A DNA stretch of 64,000 nt from Proteobacteria bacterium ST_bin14 (GTDB lineage Bacteria > Pseudomonadota > Alphaproteobacteria > Sphingomonadales > Sphingomonadaceae). The stretch is taken from NCBI GenBank assembly GCA_002083655.1, contig MSXR01000008.1, positions 62,001 to 126,000 of the forward strand, in the 5' to 3' direction. Below the pieces are notes generated by a model. The model saw only the letters and a list, made by a program, of their open reading frames with translations. It did no database searches and was not told the origin of the DNA. Positions 54,319 through 63,045 of the stretch are shown piece after piece; position 1 is the stretch's first letter; each line of letters opens with the position of its first letter. The position numbers and the translations under genes are program-made.

Positions 54319-55584
54319 ATGGCGCGTATCGTGATGAAGTTCGGCGGCACATCGATGGCCGGCATCGAGCGGATCAGAAACGTGGCCGCACGCGTAAAGC
54401 GCGAAGTGGCGGCGGGTCATCAGGTGGCCGTCGTCGTTTCCGCGATGGCGGGCGAGACAGACCGGCTCGTCAATTTCTGTCGCGAGGCATCGCCGCTATA
54501 CGACCCGGCCGAATATGATGTGGTGGTTGCCAGCGGCGAACAGGTGACCAGCGGGCTGCTGGCGATTGCGCTGCAGGCGGCGGGGGTGCCGGCGCGAAGC
54601 TGGCTCGGCTGGCAATTGCCCATCCACGCCTCCACCGCCCATGCTGCCGCCCGGATTGACGGAATCGATACCGACGCGTTGGTCGCGGCGATGGAAGCAG
54701 GCGAAGTGGCGGTGATCCCCGGCTTTCAGGGCATGACAGCGGCGGGCCGGGTCGCCACGCTGGGCCGTGGTGGATCGGATACATCGGCGGTGGCGGTGGC
54801 AGCGGCGGTGAAGGCGGATCGCTGCGATATCTATACCGATGTTGACGGGGTTTATACCACCGATCCGCGCATCGTGCCGCGCGCTCGCAAGCTAACCCGC
54901 GTCACTTATGAAGAAATGCTGGAGCTCGCCAGCGTGGGGGCCAAGGTGCTCCAGACGCGGTCAGTGGGGCTGGCAATGAAGGAAGGGGTGCGCATTCAGG
55001 TGCTCTCCAGCTTTGATGATCCCAATAACTCAGCCACGGCAGATACGCTGCCCGGCACCATGATCGTCGGCGATGACGAGATAGGAGACGATATGGAACG
55101 CCAGCTCATCACCGGCATCGCGCATGACAAGAACGAAGCCAAGATCACCCTGACCGAAGTGCCCGACAAGCCCGGCGCGGTCGCGCGCATTTTTGGGCCG
55201 CTGGCCGATATCAACATCAACGTCGACATGATCATCCAGAACATCGCGCATAATGGCGGATCAACCGACGTTACCTTTACCGTGCCCCAGGCCGAACTGG
55301 CGCGCGCGCTGGATGCGCTGGACAAGGCAAAGGCCGATATCGGCTATGCCGGCCAAATCCATGATACCAAGGTCGCCAAGATATCCGTGGTGGGCGTGGG
55401 CATGCGCAGCCATGCCGGTGTGGCGTCGACCATGTTCAAGGCGCTGGCGGACCGCGGCATCAACATCCAGGCGATCTCCACCAGCGAGATCAAGGTGAGC
55501 GTGCTGATCGAAGAGGATTATACCGAACTCGCGGTGCGCGTGCTGCATACCGCTTATGGGCTGGATGCGGAGGACGCGGCGTAA
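54319..55584 (+). CDS. lysC: Aspartokinase (lysine-sensitive type)
   Basis: 421 residues: kinase domain (KFGGTS at 5-10, YTDVDGVYTTDPRIV near 175) and two ACT domains (about 265-335 and 345-415) that bind lysine and/or threonine. Phosphorylates aspartate, the first step to lysine, threonine and methionine. Its length equals that of class II alpha subunits (Corynebacterium alpha is 421), and an internal start at codon 259 is likely. Confidence 0.97.
   Translation: MARIVMKFGGTSMAGIERIRNVAARVKREVAAGHQVAVVVSAMAGETDRLVNFCREASPLYDPAEYDVVVASGEQVTSGLLAIALQAAGVPARSWLGWQLPIHASTAHAAARIDGIDTDALVAAMEAGEVAVIPGFQGMTAAGRVATLGRGGSDTSAVAVAAAVKADRCDIYTDVDGVYTTDPRIVPRARKLTRVTYEEMLELASVGAKVLQTRSVGLAMKEGVRIQVLSSFDDPNNSATADTLPGTMIVGDDEIGDDMERQLITGIAHDKNEAKITLTEVPDKPGAVARIFGPLADININVDMIIQNIAHNGGSTDVTFTVPQAELARALDALDKAKADIGYAGQIHDTKVAKISVVGVGMRSHAGVASTMFKALADRGINIQAISTSEIKVSVLIEEDYTELAVRVLHTAYGLDAEDAA
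55084..55584 (+). promoter_or_regulatory. Internal ribosome site and start of a lysC beta subunit
   Basis: TAGGAGA (55082-55088) lies 5 nt before an in-frame ATG at 55093. Translation from there gives a 163-residue protein holding both ACT domains and no kinase core, the layout of the beta subunit in Bacillus and Corynebacterium aspartokinase II. The strong site at this exact domain boundary is the evidence; expression is inferred. Confidence 0.6.
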
Positions 55585-55618
55585 TCGCGGGGGTAATCAC
55601 CGGGCGCGGCGCGTTCAA

Positions 55619-56305
55619 TCAACGTGTCGTCAGATGCCCGACGCCCGATGCGTCAAACGTCAGTATATACGCAGCGCCCAGCGGCATTGACCACGCTGTC
55701 TGATCCGCGGTGACAACGTCGCCAATGCCTTGCCCGCCGCTCGACCGGGCCAGTTGATAGCCGCCGAGGGGAATTGGCAGCGATGCCAGCGGTGCTGCGG
55801 GGGCCGCATAGGCGCAGAATATCAGATCTGTGCCGAGCCCGAACCCGACCGTGACGGCGTAGAGCGTGGAATCATAGCTGGGGATATGCCAGCCCTTGGC
55901 ATCATGCGTTAGCGTGATCGCCGGGTTCATCTGCATCGTGAAACTGTCTGCATCGCTGGAATAGGCGAACGCATTCGTGTTGGCGGCGATTTCGCCCTTT
56001 TTTTGTACAGCCGCAAACCACCACAGCGGCAAATCGCGGTTGAACGGGATGTAGACGGCGCGGTTTACCGTTTGCAATCCAGCCACCAGCCGCTCGCCCC
56101 CGGCTGGTGCGGGCAATCCGGGAAAAATCGTTGCGACCAGATCAACGCTGTAATCGGCCGCCGCAACGATTGTAACGCTGGTCTGGGGCGCTGCGGTTTG
56201 AAGCGCTGCACCGGTGGCTGCAACGCGATTGCGTGCAGCCACCGGTGGAAAGCGACGATTGGCAGCGTGGATCTGGGCCGGGGTTGGGGTGAAAGAATTT
56301 GCCAT
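55619..56305 (-). CDS. Hypothetical protein, unknown cassette gene 2
   Basis: 228 residues, no signal peptide or helix. Beta-rich and Ala/Thr-rich, with NRAVYIPFNRDLPLWWF (about 80-96) and several aromatic strands (SFTMQMNPAITL, LYAVTVGFGLGTDLIF). I recognise no family. It follows the other unknown gene by 51 nt on the same strand, so they are probably one operon. Not related to lysC in any visible way. Confidence 0.7.
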   Translation of the reverse strand: MANSFTPTPAQIHAANRRFPPVAARNRVAATGAALQTAAPQTSVTIVAAADYSVDLVATIFPGLPAPAGGERLVAGLQTVNRAVYIPFNRDLPLWWFAAVQKKGEIAANTNAFAYSSDADSFTMQMNPAITLTHDAKGWHIPSYDSTLYAVTVGFGLGTDLIFCAYAAPAAPLASLPIPLGGYQLARSSGGQGIGDVVTADQTAWSMPLGAAYILTFDASGVGHLTTR

Positions 56306-56356
56306 AAGGTCTTTGCCCCAAACCCGGCCTTTGCCGCTGCCGTGCATGCTTGTCAG

Positions 56357-57412
56357 TCAGTCTTTGGACGCACCGCCAAACAGGGCGTTCGCCCCGGCGA
56401 CGACCAGATCCTTGATCTGCTGTACCGACTGTTGGCCACTATACGAGAATTCGACGGTGGTGCGGCCGCGGGCGGGTCTGGTAATCGTGAACTGGACGCC
56501 GCTGATGATGAAGAACGCAAAGCTGGCCGCCAGCGCGCTTGCAACCGTGATGGTACCGGTAAGGTACGTATCGGTTTCGTCACCTGCTGCTGCAGCGTTG
56601 AGCACTTCTTGCTTTGGCCAGGACACAGATGTGACTTCATCCTTCTGCACCTTGTCGCTCTCGAGATAGGCCAGCGCCATCAACTCACCATGCGCTTCGG
56701 AGGTTAGGAAGCCGAGATCACTCATCAGCATCATCTTGGTTGGCTTGCCCGGCGTGATCTTCCACTTGCCGTTGTTGAGCAGCGTGACGGTGCAAGCGCC
56801 GGCAATGAAATTCCCGGGAACGTTGACCTGGGCTGAATCGTTGCTGACCTGAGTCCAGTCGGCCAGAGTCGATGAGCCAAATTCTCCGGTGCTGACATAA
56901 AAGCTCAGCTTTGGCGTCAACGTCCGGCTTTTATTTGGCGAGGGCGACCAGGACATGCCCATGAAGCCCGCTTCCGTTTGAATGCCGAACGACTGGCTGG
57001 CATACCAGCCCAGCGATTCGTTGTTTTCCTGGTCAAAGGGATTGGAAATGATCTTCAAGCTATTCGGCCCGACGCTGTCGGTGTTCAAGACAAGCTTTGG
57101 TCCCTTGTTCGGGGGCGCGTCTGCATAGTTCGCGTTCCATACCTGCGAAAGATCGCTGTTCTGCGAAATGGTCGAGTTAACCTTGACGTTCAGCCCGACG
57201 GCATTGTTGCTTGCACCGGCAGCAACGACATATTGGACTGGAATTGTGAAGGAATTGGTTGCTGGATCATTTGAATCAATCGCCAGTGACGCGCTGGAAT
57301 TTGCAAATACCGACGCATCACTTGCCACCTCTTGTGGCCGAGCCAGGAAGCACCAGAATGTCTGAGTAGTGGATGACTGGTTGATCAAATAGATCGTATA
57401 ATTTGTTGGCAT
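56357..57412 (-). CDS. Hypothetical protein, unknown cassette gene 1
   Basis: 351 residues, no signal peptide. Starts MPTNYTIYLINQSSTTQTFW; Ser/Asn/Thr-rich and beta-rich up to about 240 (PKLSFYVSTGEFG, DWTQVSNDSAQVNVPG), then a hydrophobic SALAASFAFFIISGVQFTI segment and GQQSVQQIKDLVVAGANALFGG. GGAGA is 5 nt before the ATG. Composition differs from neighbours (Asn/Ser-rich, lower GC) and an AT-rich stretch lies upstream, so it was probably acquired. No family recognised. Confidence 0.75.
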   Translation of the reverse strand: MPTNYTIYLINQSSTTQTFWCFLARPQEVASDASVFANSSASLAIDSNDPATNSFTIPVQYVVAAGASNNAVGLNVKVNSTISQNSDLSQVWNANYADAPPNKGPKLVLNTDSVGPNSLKIISNPFDQENNESLGWYASQSFGIQTEAGFMGMSWSPSPNKSRTLTPKLSFYVSTGEFGSSTLADWTQVSNDSAQVNVPGNFIAGACTVTLLNNGKWKITPGKPTKMMLMSDLGFLTSEAHGELMALAYLESDKVQKDEVTSVSWPKQEVLNAAAAGDETDTYLTGTITVASALAASFAFFIISGVQFTITRPARGRTTVEFSYSGQQSVQQIKDLVVAGANALFGGASKD

Positions 57413-57895
57413 GATATTCTCCTAATTAAATAGCGATTAAAAATTGACCGTCGCTGACTGACGCGTGTCAACATTCGTTCATCACCTTATTTGTGACGAC
57501 GGCATGCGATTCAGAGATAATTATACTATGGTGCGGAGATACAAATCTGGACGTTTTTGACATATTTGTAACAAGCAATGCGACGGACTTTTCAGTTAGC
57601 CGCACGTCAACATTAGCAATTGTCAAAAATCATACATGCCTTTGCGTATCCACTCTGGAGCAATTCGATATCGATATCGATATTGACTGATTGGTTTTGT
57701 TGTTAAAATCGTGGATTAGCCCGGCGCGTCTGCCTCGCCACTGCTCTCAGCCGATGTCGCGTGCCGCCACTTGGGCGACTGCACCAGAATGGCGCTATCG
57801 GTGAAATTCACCCCGGCAGTGCGGGCACAGCGGGGATGCGGCCGGTTTTTCCGCTCGCGCTTGCGGCAGGGGCCGGGGGTGGGCATAGCCAGATC
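57413..57895. other. AT-rich intergenic region
   Basis: By hand count 57421-57720 is about 40% GC against well over 60% around it. Contains a minus-strand TTGACA (57471-57466), stop-rich frames and a TCGATA triplicate (57665-57682). Likely the promoter region of the unknown cassette and a remnant of its transfer. From about 57720 composition returns to normal and leads into the oxidoreductase gene. Confidence 0.7.
57665..57682. repeat. TCGATA x3 tandem, self-complementary
   Basis: Three perfect copies of TCGATA, continued by TT. The array is its own near-palindrome (ATCGAT units) and could bind a dimeric or cooperative regulator, or be a simple satellite. Confidence 0.6.
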
Positions 57896-58951
57896 ATGAC
57901 GATCCAAGCACAAACCCGCCCCGGCCCGATTGCGACCACGGGCAGCGCTACACTCGCCACCCTGATGGCGCGCGGCACAGCCTTTCTGGGGACGCAGACC
58001 GCGATCATTTGCGGGGCCATGTCGTGGGTGAGCGAACGCCATCTTGTTTCTGCGATGTCGAATGCGGGCGGGTTCGGGCTGATTGCGTGTGGCGCGATGA
58101 CGCCCGCGTTGCTCGACGCGGAGATTGCCGCGACCAAGGCGCTGACCACAAAGCCGTTCGGCGTGAACCTGATCACGATGCACCCGCAGCTATTTGATCT
58201 GATCGCGGTCTGCGCGCGCCATGAAGTAACGCATGTGGTGCTGGCGGGTGGCTTGCCCCCGGCGGGTGCTTTGGATGCCATCAAGGCAGGTGGCGCGAAG
58301 GTGATCTGTTTTGCGCCCGCGCTCAGTCTGGCCAAGAAGCTGATCCGATCGGGCGTTGATGCGCTGGTAGTTGAGGGGATGGAGGCTGGCGGCCATATCG
58401 GCCCGGTCTCGACCAGCGTGCTCGCGCAGGAAATTCTGCCGCATGTGGCAGAGCAGGTGCCGGTGTTTGTGGCTGGCGGCATCGGCCGGGGAGAGGTGAT
58501 CGCGGCGTATCTGGAAATGGGGGCGGCGGGGGTGCAGCTGGGCACGCGCTTTGCCTGCGCGACGGAAAGCATCGCGCATCCCAACTTCAAAAAGGCGTTC
58601 TTTCGCGCTTCTGCCCGCGATGCCATCGCCAGCATCCAGATTGATCCGCGCCTGCCCGTTATCCCAGTACGCGCGCTGAAGAATGCAGGCGCTGACCTGT
58701 TCACCGCAAAGCAGCGCGAAGTTGCCGCCTTGCTCGATGCTGGTTCGGTCGCGATGGGCGAGGCGCAACTGCAGATCGAACATTTCTGGGCAGGCGCTTT
58801 GCGTCGTGCGGTGATTGACGGTGATGTCGAGCATGGTTCGCTGATGGCCGGGCAATCGGTCGGCATGGTGACGAAGGAAGAGCCGGTTGGCGAGATTATT
58901 GCACAATTAATGGATGAAGCCGCTCACGCGCTGGAAAAACGGGCGACCTGA
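57896..58951 (+). CDS. FMN-dependent nitronate monooxygenase-like oxidoreductase
   Basis: 351-residue TIM barrel. Segments VVEGMEAGGHIGP, VPVFVAGGIGRGEVI and GVQLGTRFACATES match the NPD/nitronate monooxygenase (2-nitropropane dioxygenase) family, including the FMN phosphate loop AGGIG and the active-site H in GGH. Oxidises propionate-3-nitronate-like substrates or acts as an NADH:quinone reductase. The ATG at 57896 starts about 25 residues before the first strand. Confidence 0.9.
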   Translation: MTIQAQTRPGPIATTGSATLATLMARGTAFLGTQTAIICGAMSWVSERHLVSAMSNAGGFGLIACGAMTPALLDAEIAATKALTTKPFGVNLITMHPQLFDLIAVCARHEVTHVVLAGGLPPAGALDAIKAGGAKVICFAPALSLAKKLIRSGVDALVVEGMEAGGHIGPVSTSVLAQEILPHVAEQVPVFVAGGIGRGEVIAAYLEMGAAGVQLGTRFACATESIAHPNFKKAFFRASARDAIASIQIDPRLPVIPVRALKNAGADLFTAKQREVAALLDAGSVAMGEAQLQIEHFWAGALRRAVIDGDVEHGSLMAGQSVGMVTKEEPVGEIIAQLMDEAAHALEKRAT

Positions 58952-59001
58952 CGGCAACTGCGCTGTTTTTTTCAATTCTGACCAATGCTATAAACTAGCG
59001 G

Positions 59002-59793
59002 ATGGAGGCAGCGCCTTTCGCCCGCACTGTATATCGACCGACAACCAATCGGCAACGTGTGCTGACGATTGTGATGGTCATGTTTCTGTACATCATCGCG
59101 GCGTATCTTTTCTTTGCGCTGCGCGATCGACCGCCTATCCGAATAGAGCGCGACACGCCCACCATCGTTGAACTGCTGCCGCAGCGTGAACCGCCACAGC
59201 CGGAACTGCCGGCGGTACAGCCCAGGGCAGCACCCAAACCGGCACCCGCGACGCCGCGATCATCGCCCGTTCGCGTCGATACGCCGCCGCCCGCGCCCGT
59301 CTTAGCGCAAGCGGCCATGCCGCGGATCGATTATACGCCAACGCCTATAGCACGTCCCGCGCCACCGCCGGTGATTGCGGGCGGTGCGGCGGTTGGCGAC
59401 AGCGGCACGGGCGCACAAGGCACCAATGGCGGCGACCCTGGCAATGGTGGGCCGGGGACGGGGGGTGACGGGGGCGGTGGCCGCGATACGGCGATTAAAG
59501 CCGAATGGGCCAGGGACGCGACCTGGGAAGAAATTTATGCCTTTCACCCGTTGGGCGCGCGACGGGCCAAAAAATCGGGTGTGGTCGAGCTGCGCTGCCT
59601 AGCAACGCTGAAACAACGGCTCAAAGCATGCCGGGTGGCTGCCGAATCGCCGAAGGGCTGGGAATTTGGTCGCGCTGCGCTGTCGCTTGCGCCGCAGTTG
59701 CGCGTTCTGCCGCGAAAAGAAAATGGCGTCGAAGTTGATAATTCAAGGGTTTACTTCAAGATTAGGTTCGATTTGCCGAGAGAGAAGGAATAG
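59002..59793 (+). CDS. TonB-like protein, tandem copy 1
   Basis: 263 residues. One N-terminal helix (about 19-41), a Pro/Ala-rich periplasmic spacer (about 60-120), a Gly-rich segment (about 125-160) and a compact C-terminal domain (VELRCLATLKQRLKACRVAAES) of TonB type. No ExbB/ExbD gene is adjacent. It may energise a subset of receptors or have a structural envelope role. A paralogue follows after 86 nt. Confidence 0.72.
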   Translation: MEAAPFARTVYRPTTNRQRVLTIVMVMFLYIIAAYLFFALRDRPPIRIERDTPTIVELLPQREPPQPELPAVQPRAAPKPAPATPRSSPVRVDTPPPAPVLAQAAMPRIDYTPTPIARPAPPPVIAGGAAVGDSGTGAQGTNGGDPGNGGPGTGGDGGGGRDTAIKAEWARDATWEEIYAFHPLGARRAKKSGVVELRCLATLKQRLKACRVAAESPKGWEFGRAALSLAPQLRVLPRKENGVEVDNSRVYFKIRFDLPREKE

Positions 59794-59879
59794 CGCGTTT
59801 CGGTGCCGTCACCGGGCTTTTTGCGCGTTGTTCTGCATCCGCCATATGGCAACCCGACGTGCAATGTTAGGCAGTGGCG

Positions 59880-60608
59880 ATGGAGTCGATTCTACCAGAC
59901 CCGGGCGGTTACGCGGCAATTACGCCACGCCAGCGTTTGATCACGATCCCGCTGGTTCTGGCGCTGCATTTTGCGATCATTGCTTTGCTGATGTTGACGC
60001 CAACGGTGCGCCGCCTGACGCAGGAGGCGACGCCGTTTGTCGTTCGGCTGTTGCCGCTCGACAGCAGCGAGGCGCCGGAACCGCTCGCCGCACCGCCAGC
60101 CGCACCGCCACCACCAGTCACGCCAGCGCCTGCAACCCCGGCGACGCCCGCCAAGCCCACCCCACCGGTAACCGTAACCCCGCGCCCGAGTGCCGTGCCT
60201 CTGCCATCACCGCCATCTGCACCCGCCGCGCCGCTTGCGCGCCCGGCCCCGGATGGCGACATTACGATGGGCGGCGGTCGCGCGGCCCCGCTTGGCTTTG
60301 CGCCGGCGCGCTGGGTGCGCAAAATCACCGATGAGGAATTTTTCCCGCTGTTGGCCGAGGATTTGTGGCGGGTGCCAATGGACGTGCGGTTTCGGCTGCG
60401 GTGTAACGTTGCGGCGGACACCCGGATCGATTGCCGTATCCTGAGCGAATCGCCCACTATTCCCGGGGTTCGCACCGCCGTTTTGCGCGGGCTGCCGATA
60501 TTGCGGATGCGCCCGCCAATGCGTGATGGCCGCCCGGTTCTGGACCAACCGGTCGAATTTGAATGGCGGGTGGGGCAGCATAACCGGTTTTCGGTGCTGG
60601 ATCGTTGA
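59880..60608 (+). CDS. TonB-like protein, tandem copy 2
   Basis: 242 residues. Helix at about 22-42, then a Pro/Ala spacer (about 60-125) and a C-terminal domain (FRLRCNVAADTRIDCRILSES) built like that of copy 1. ATG at 59880; GTG at 59874 is also possible. The pair shares layout and the TonB-like strand-turn-strand with a Cys pair in both copies, but little identity in the spacer. Confidence 0.7.
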   Translation: MESILPDPGGYAAITPRQRLITIPLVLALHFAIIALLMLTPTVRRLTQEATPFVVRLLPLDSSEAPEPLAAPPAAPPPPVTPAPATPATPAKPTPPVTVTPRPSAVPLPSPPSAPAAPLARPAPDGDITMGGGRAAPLGFAPARWVRKITDEEFFPLLAEDLWRVPMDVRFRLRCNVAADTRIDCRILSESPTIPGVRTAVLRGLPILRMRPPMRDGRPVLDQPVEFEWRVGQHNRFSVLDR

Positions 60609-60661
60609 GGGCGCGCGCGCAGGCGCTGTCATCGCGCTTTGCTTTCTGTTAGCCCGGTGAA

Positions 60662-62932
60662 GTGACTATTTCCGCTGCCATATCCGCCCGAGAGATGCTT
60701 GTCCGGCTGCACGATGTGATGGCAGCACGATCAACCGCACAGGCCAAGCTGAACAGCGTCGTCAAGATCATTGGTGAAGCGACTGATAGCGAGGTCTGCT
60801 CGATCTATTTGTTGCGCGAAGGCGTGCTTGAATTGTTCGCCACCCAAGGGCTCGATCAGGCCGCGGTCCACGTCACCAAAATGGCGATGGGGGAGGGGCT
60901 GGTCGGCACGATCGCCCAGAATGTCGAGATTTTGAACCTCGACGAAGCGGCTTCGCATCCCGATTTCGCGTTCAAGCCCGAAACCGGTGAAGACAAGTTT
61001 CACAGCTTTGCCGGTGTGCCGATCATCCGGCGCGAACGCGCGGTTGGGGTGTTGTGCGTCCAGCATGTCGAGCTGCATCGCTATGCCGATGTTGAGGTGG
61101 AAGCGCTGCAAACGGTGGCAATGGTGCTGTCTGAACTGATCGCCAATGCCGATCTGATTGATGCAAGTGCCGCGTCCACCACGCGCCCGCAATCAACGGC
61201 GGCAATGCGGATTGCGGGCCTGAAGCTGGTCGACGGCATGGCGCGCGGCTTTGCGGTTTTCCACCAGCCCCGGATCACGATCGAGCATACCGTTGCCGAG
61301 GATGCCGATGCGGAACGCCACCGCGTTTATGGCGCGTTTGATAAGATGCGCGAACAGATTGAACGGATGGCGGCGCAGGCCGAATTCGGGAAGGGTGGCG
61401 AGCATGACGAGGTGCTCGAGACCTATAAGATGTTCGCCTATGATGAGGGCTGGAGCCGCCGGATCAATGAAGCGATCGACAGCGGGCTGACCGCCGAGGC
61501 GGCAATTGAGCGCGTTCAACAACGCACGCGGATGCGGATGCGGCAGATTGACGATCCGTTGCTCGCCGAACGCATGCATGATCTAGAAGATCTGTCGAAC
61601 CGGCTGCTGCGCATTGTATCAGGCCAGATGGGGACGGCCGCGCAGATGGGGCTGCGGCAGGATTCCATTCTGATCGCGCGTAACCTGGGCCCGGCCGAAC
61701 TGCTGGAATATGACCGGCGGCGGCTGAAGGGCGTGATCCTGGAGGAAGGATCGCTGACCGCGCATGTTACCATCGTTGCGCGGGCCATGGGGGTGCCGGT
61801 GCTGGGCCGGGTGAAGGATGTCCGTCGCCTGATCGGGGACGGCGATCTGTTGCTGCTGGATGTGACGGCGGGGGAAATATTTGCCCGCCCCACGCCGCTG
61901 ATCGAGGAATCGTTTGAGGGCAAATTGCTGCTCAGCCAAAAGCGGCGGGCATCCTTTGCCGCGATGAAGGACGAACCACCGGTCACGCGGGATGGCACGC
62001 GGCTGACGCTGATGGTCAATGCCGGGTTGCGCGATGATGTGGCAGCGCTGGACCTTACCGGGGCAGACGGCATCGGCCTGTTCCGCACCGAATTCCAGTT
62101 TCTGGTTTCCGCCACATTGCCGCAGCGCGAACGCCAGCAGCGTTTGTACCGCGACGTGCTGGAGGCGGCGGGCGACCGGCCTGTCATCTTCCGCACGGTC
62201 GATATCGGCGGGGACAAGGCCTTGCCGTATCTGAAGGACGATGCGGATGAGGAAAATCCGGCGATGGGCTGGCGCGCGCTCCGGCTGGCGCTGGAACGCG
62301 ATGGATTGATGAAGGCCCAGGCGCGCGCGTTGATTGAGGCGGCGGCGGGCAGAACGCTTAACGTGATGTTTCCGATGGTTTCTGAACCTTGGGAGTTTGA
62401 TGAGGCCCAGTCGTTGTTTGAGGCGCAGCGGGCCTGGATCGCATCACGCCAGCGCAAATTGCCAACGCTGATCCGTTATGGCGCGATGCTGGAAGTGCCA
62501 GCGTTGGCAGAGATGCTGGATGTGTTATTGCCACGGCTCGATTTTCTGTCGATTGGCACCAATGATCTGACGCAGTTTCTGTTTGCCGCCGATCGCGCCA
62601 ATCCCAAGCTGGCCGAACGCTATGACTGGCTGAGCCCGGCAATTTTGCGGTTCTTGTCGCGCGTGGTTGCGCCGACCCGCGCGGCCGGGGTCGATCTGGC
62701 GGTGTGCGGCGAAATGGGCGGGCGGACGCTGGAGGCGATGGCGCTGATCGGGCTGGGGATAGAGCGGCTGTCAATTACGCCTGCCGCTGTCGGGCCGGTT
62801 AAAGCAATGATCCGCTCGCTTGATCGTGCCAGGCTGATGGAAGATATGGCGGCAATGCTCGCGCGGCCCCCGCGCGACATGCGCGGCGCGCTGGCGGCGT
62901 GGGCGGCTGATAATCAGGTCGAATTGGTCTGA
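60662..62932 (+). CDS. ptsP: Phosphoenolpyruvate-protein phosphotransferase EI-Ntr
   Basis: 756 residues: GAF domain (about 15-165), EI N-terminal domain, swivelling His domain and PEP-binding TIM barrel. The phospho-His H368 lies in SLTAHVTIVARAMG, and the PEP-site residues GIGLFRTEFQFL, CGEMGG are present. First enzyme of the nitrogen PTS (EI-NPr-EIIA), which signals nitrogen/carbon status. GTG start at 60662. No NPr or EIIA-Ntr gene lies in the window. Confidence 0.95.
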   Translation: MTISAAISAREMLVRLHDVMAARSTAQAKLNSVVKIIGEATDSEVCSIYLLREGVLELFATQGLDQAAVHVTKMAMGEGLVGTIAQNVEILNLDEAASHPDFAFKPETGEDKFHSFAGVPIIRRERAVGVLCVQHVELHRYADVEVEALQTVAMVLSELIANADLIDASAASTTRPQSTAAMRIAGLKLVDGMARGFAVFHQPRITIEHTVAEDADAERHRVYGAFDKMREQIERMAAQAEFGKGGEHDEVLETYKMFAYDEGWSRRINEAIDSGLTAEAAIERVQQRTRMRMRQIDDPLLAERMHDLEDLSNRLLRIVSGQMGTAAQMGLRQDSILIARNLGPAELLEYDRRRLKGVILEEGSLTAHVTIVARAMGVPVLGRVKDVRRLIGDGDLLLLDVTAGEIFARPTPLIEESFEGKLLLSQKRRASFAAMKDEPPVTRDGTRLTLMVNAGLRDDVAALDLTGADGIGLFRTEFQFLVSATLPQRERQQRLYRDVLEAAGDRPVIFRTVDIGGDKALPYLKDDADEENPAMGWRALRLALERDGLMKAQARALIEAAAGRTLNVMFPMVSEPWEFDEAQSLFEAQRAWIASRQRKLPTLIRYGAMLEVPALAEMLDVLLPRLDFLSIGTNDLTQFLFAADRANPKLAERYDWLSPAILRFLSRVVAPTRAAGVDLAVCGEMGGRTLEAMALIGLGIERLSITPAAVGPVKAMIRSLDRARLMEDMAAMLARPPRDMRGALAAWAADNQVELV

Positions 62933-63045
62933 TGCAAAGCCCAGCCGCTTTTTCGCGCGTTGACACCCCCGATGCCCTGCGGGACATAGCCGCCAAGTTT
63001 AGCGCCAAGATTAGCCATTCCGGAGATGCCGATGCCCGATTTTGA
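62932..63045 (+). CDS. Possible 37-residue frame between ptsP and the RodZ-like gene
   Basis: ATG overlaps the ptsP stop (TGATG) and the frame ends inside the RodZ-like start region. Reads MQSPAAFSRVDTPDALRDI and a short Lys/Ser-rich end. No ribosome site is clear, so it may only be a spacer read through by chance. Confidence 0.25.
   Translation: MQSPAAFSRVDTPDALRDIAAKFSAKISHSGDADARF

Noticed and set aside
57493..57690. GTG-started 65-codon frame in the AT-rich region
   Set aside because: Ends in an (Asp-Ile) run produced by the TCGATA repeat; no ribosome site and no protein-like core.
57716..57886. Minus-strand 56-codon frame MPTPGPCRKRERKNRPHPRC
   Set aside because: Faintly like a zinc-ribbon, but only one Cys pair, no ribosome site, and it faces the oxidoreductase leader. 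Kept out for lack of support.
57808..58866. Minus-strand frame of 352 codons opposite the nitronate monooxygenase-like gene
   Set aside because: Ala/Pro/Ser-rich shadow with no ribosome site or family.
61516..62457. Minus-strand frame of 313 codons opposite ptsP
   Set aside because: Ser/Arg-rich antisense shadow of the PEP-binding domain.
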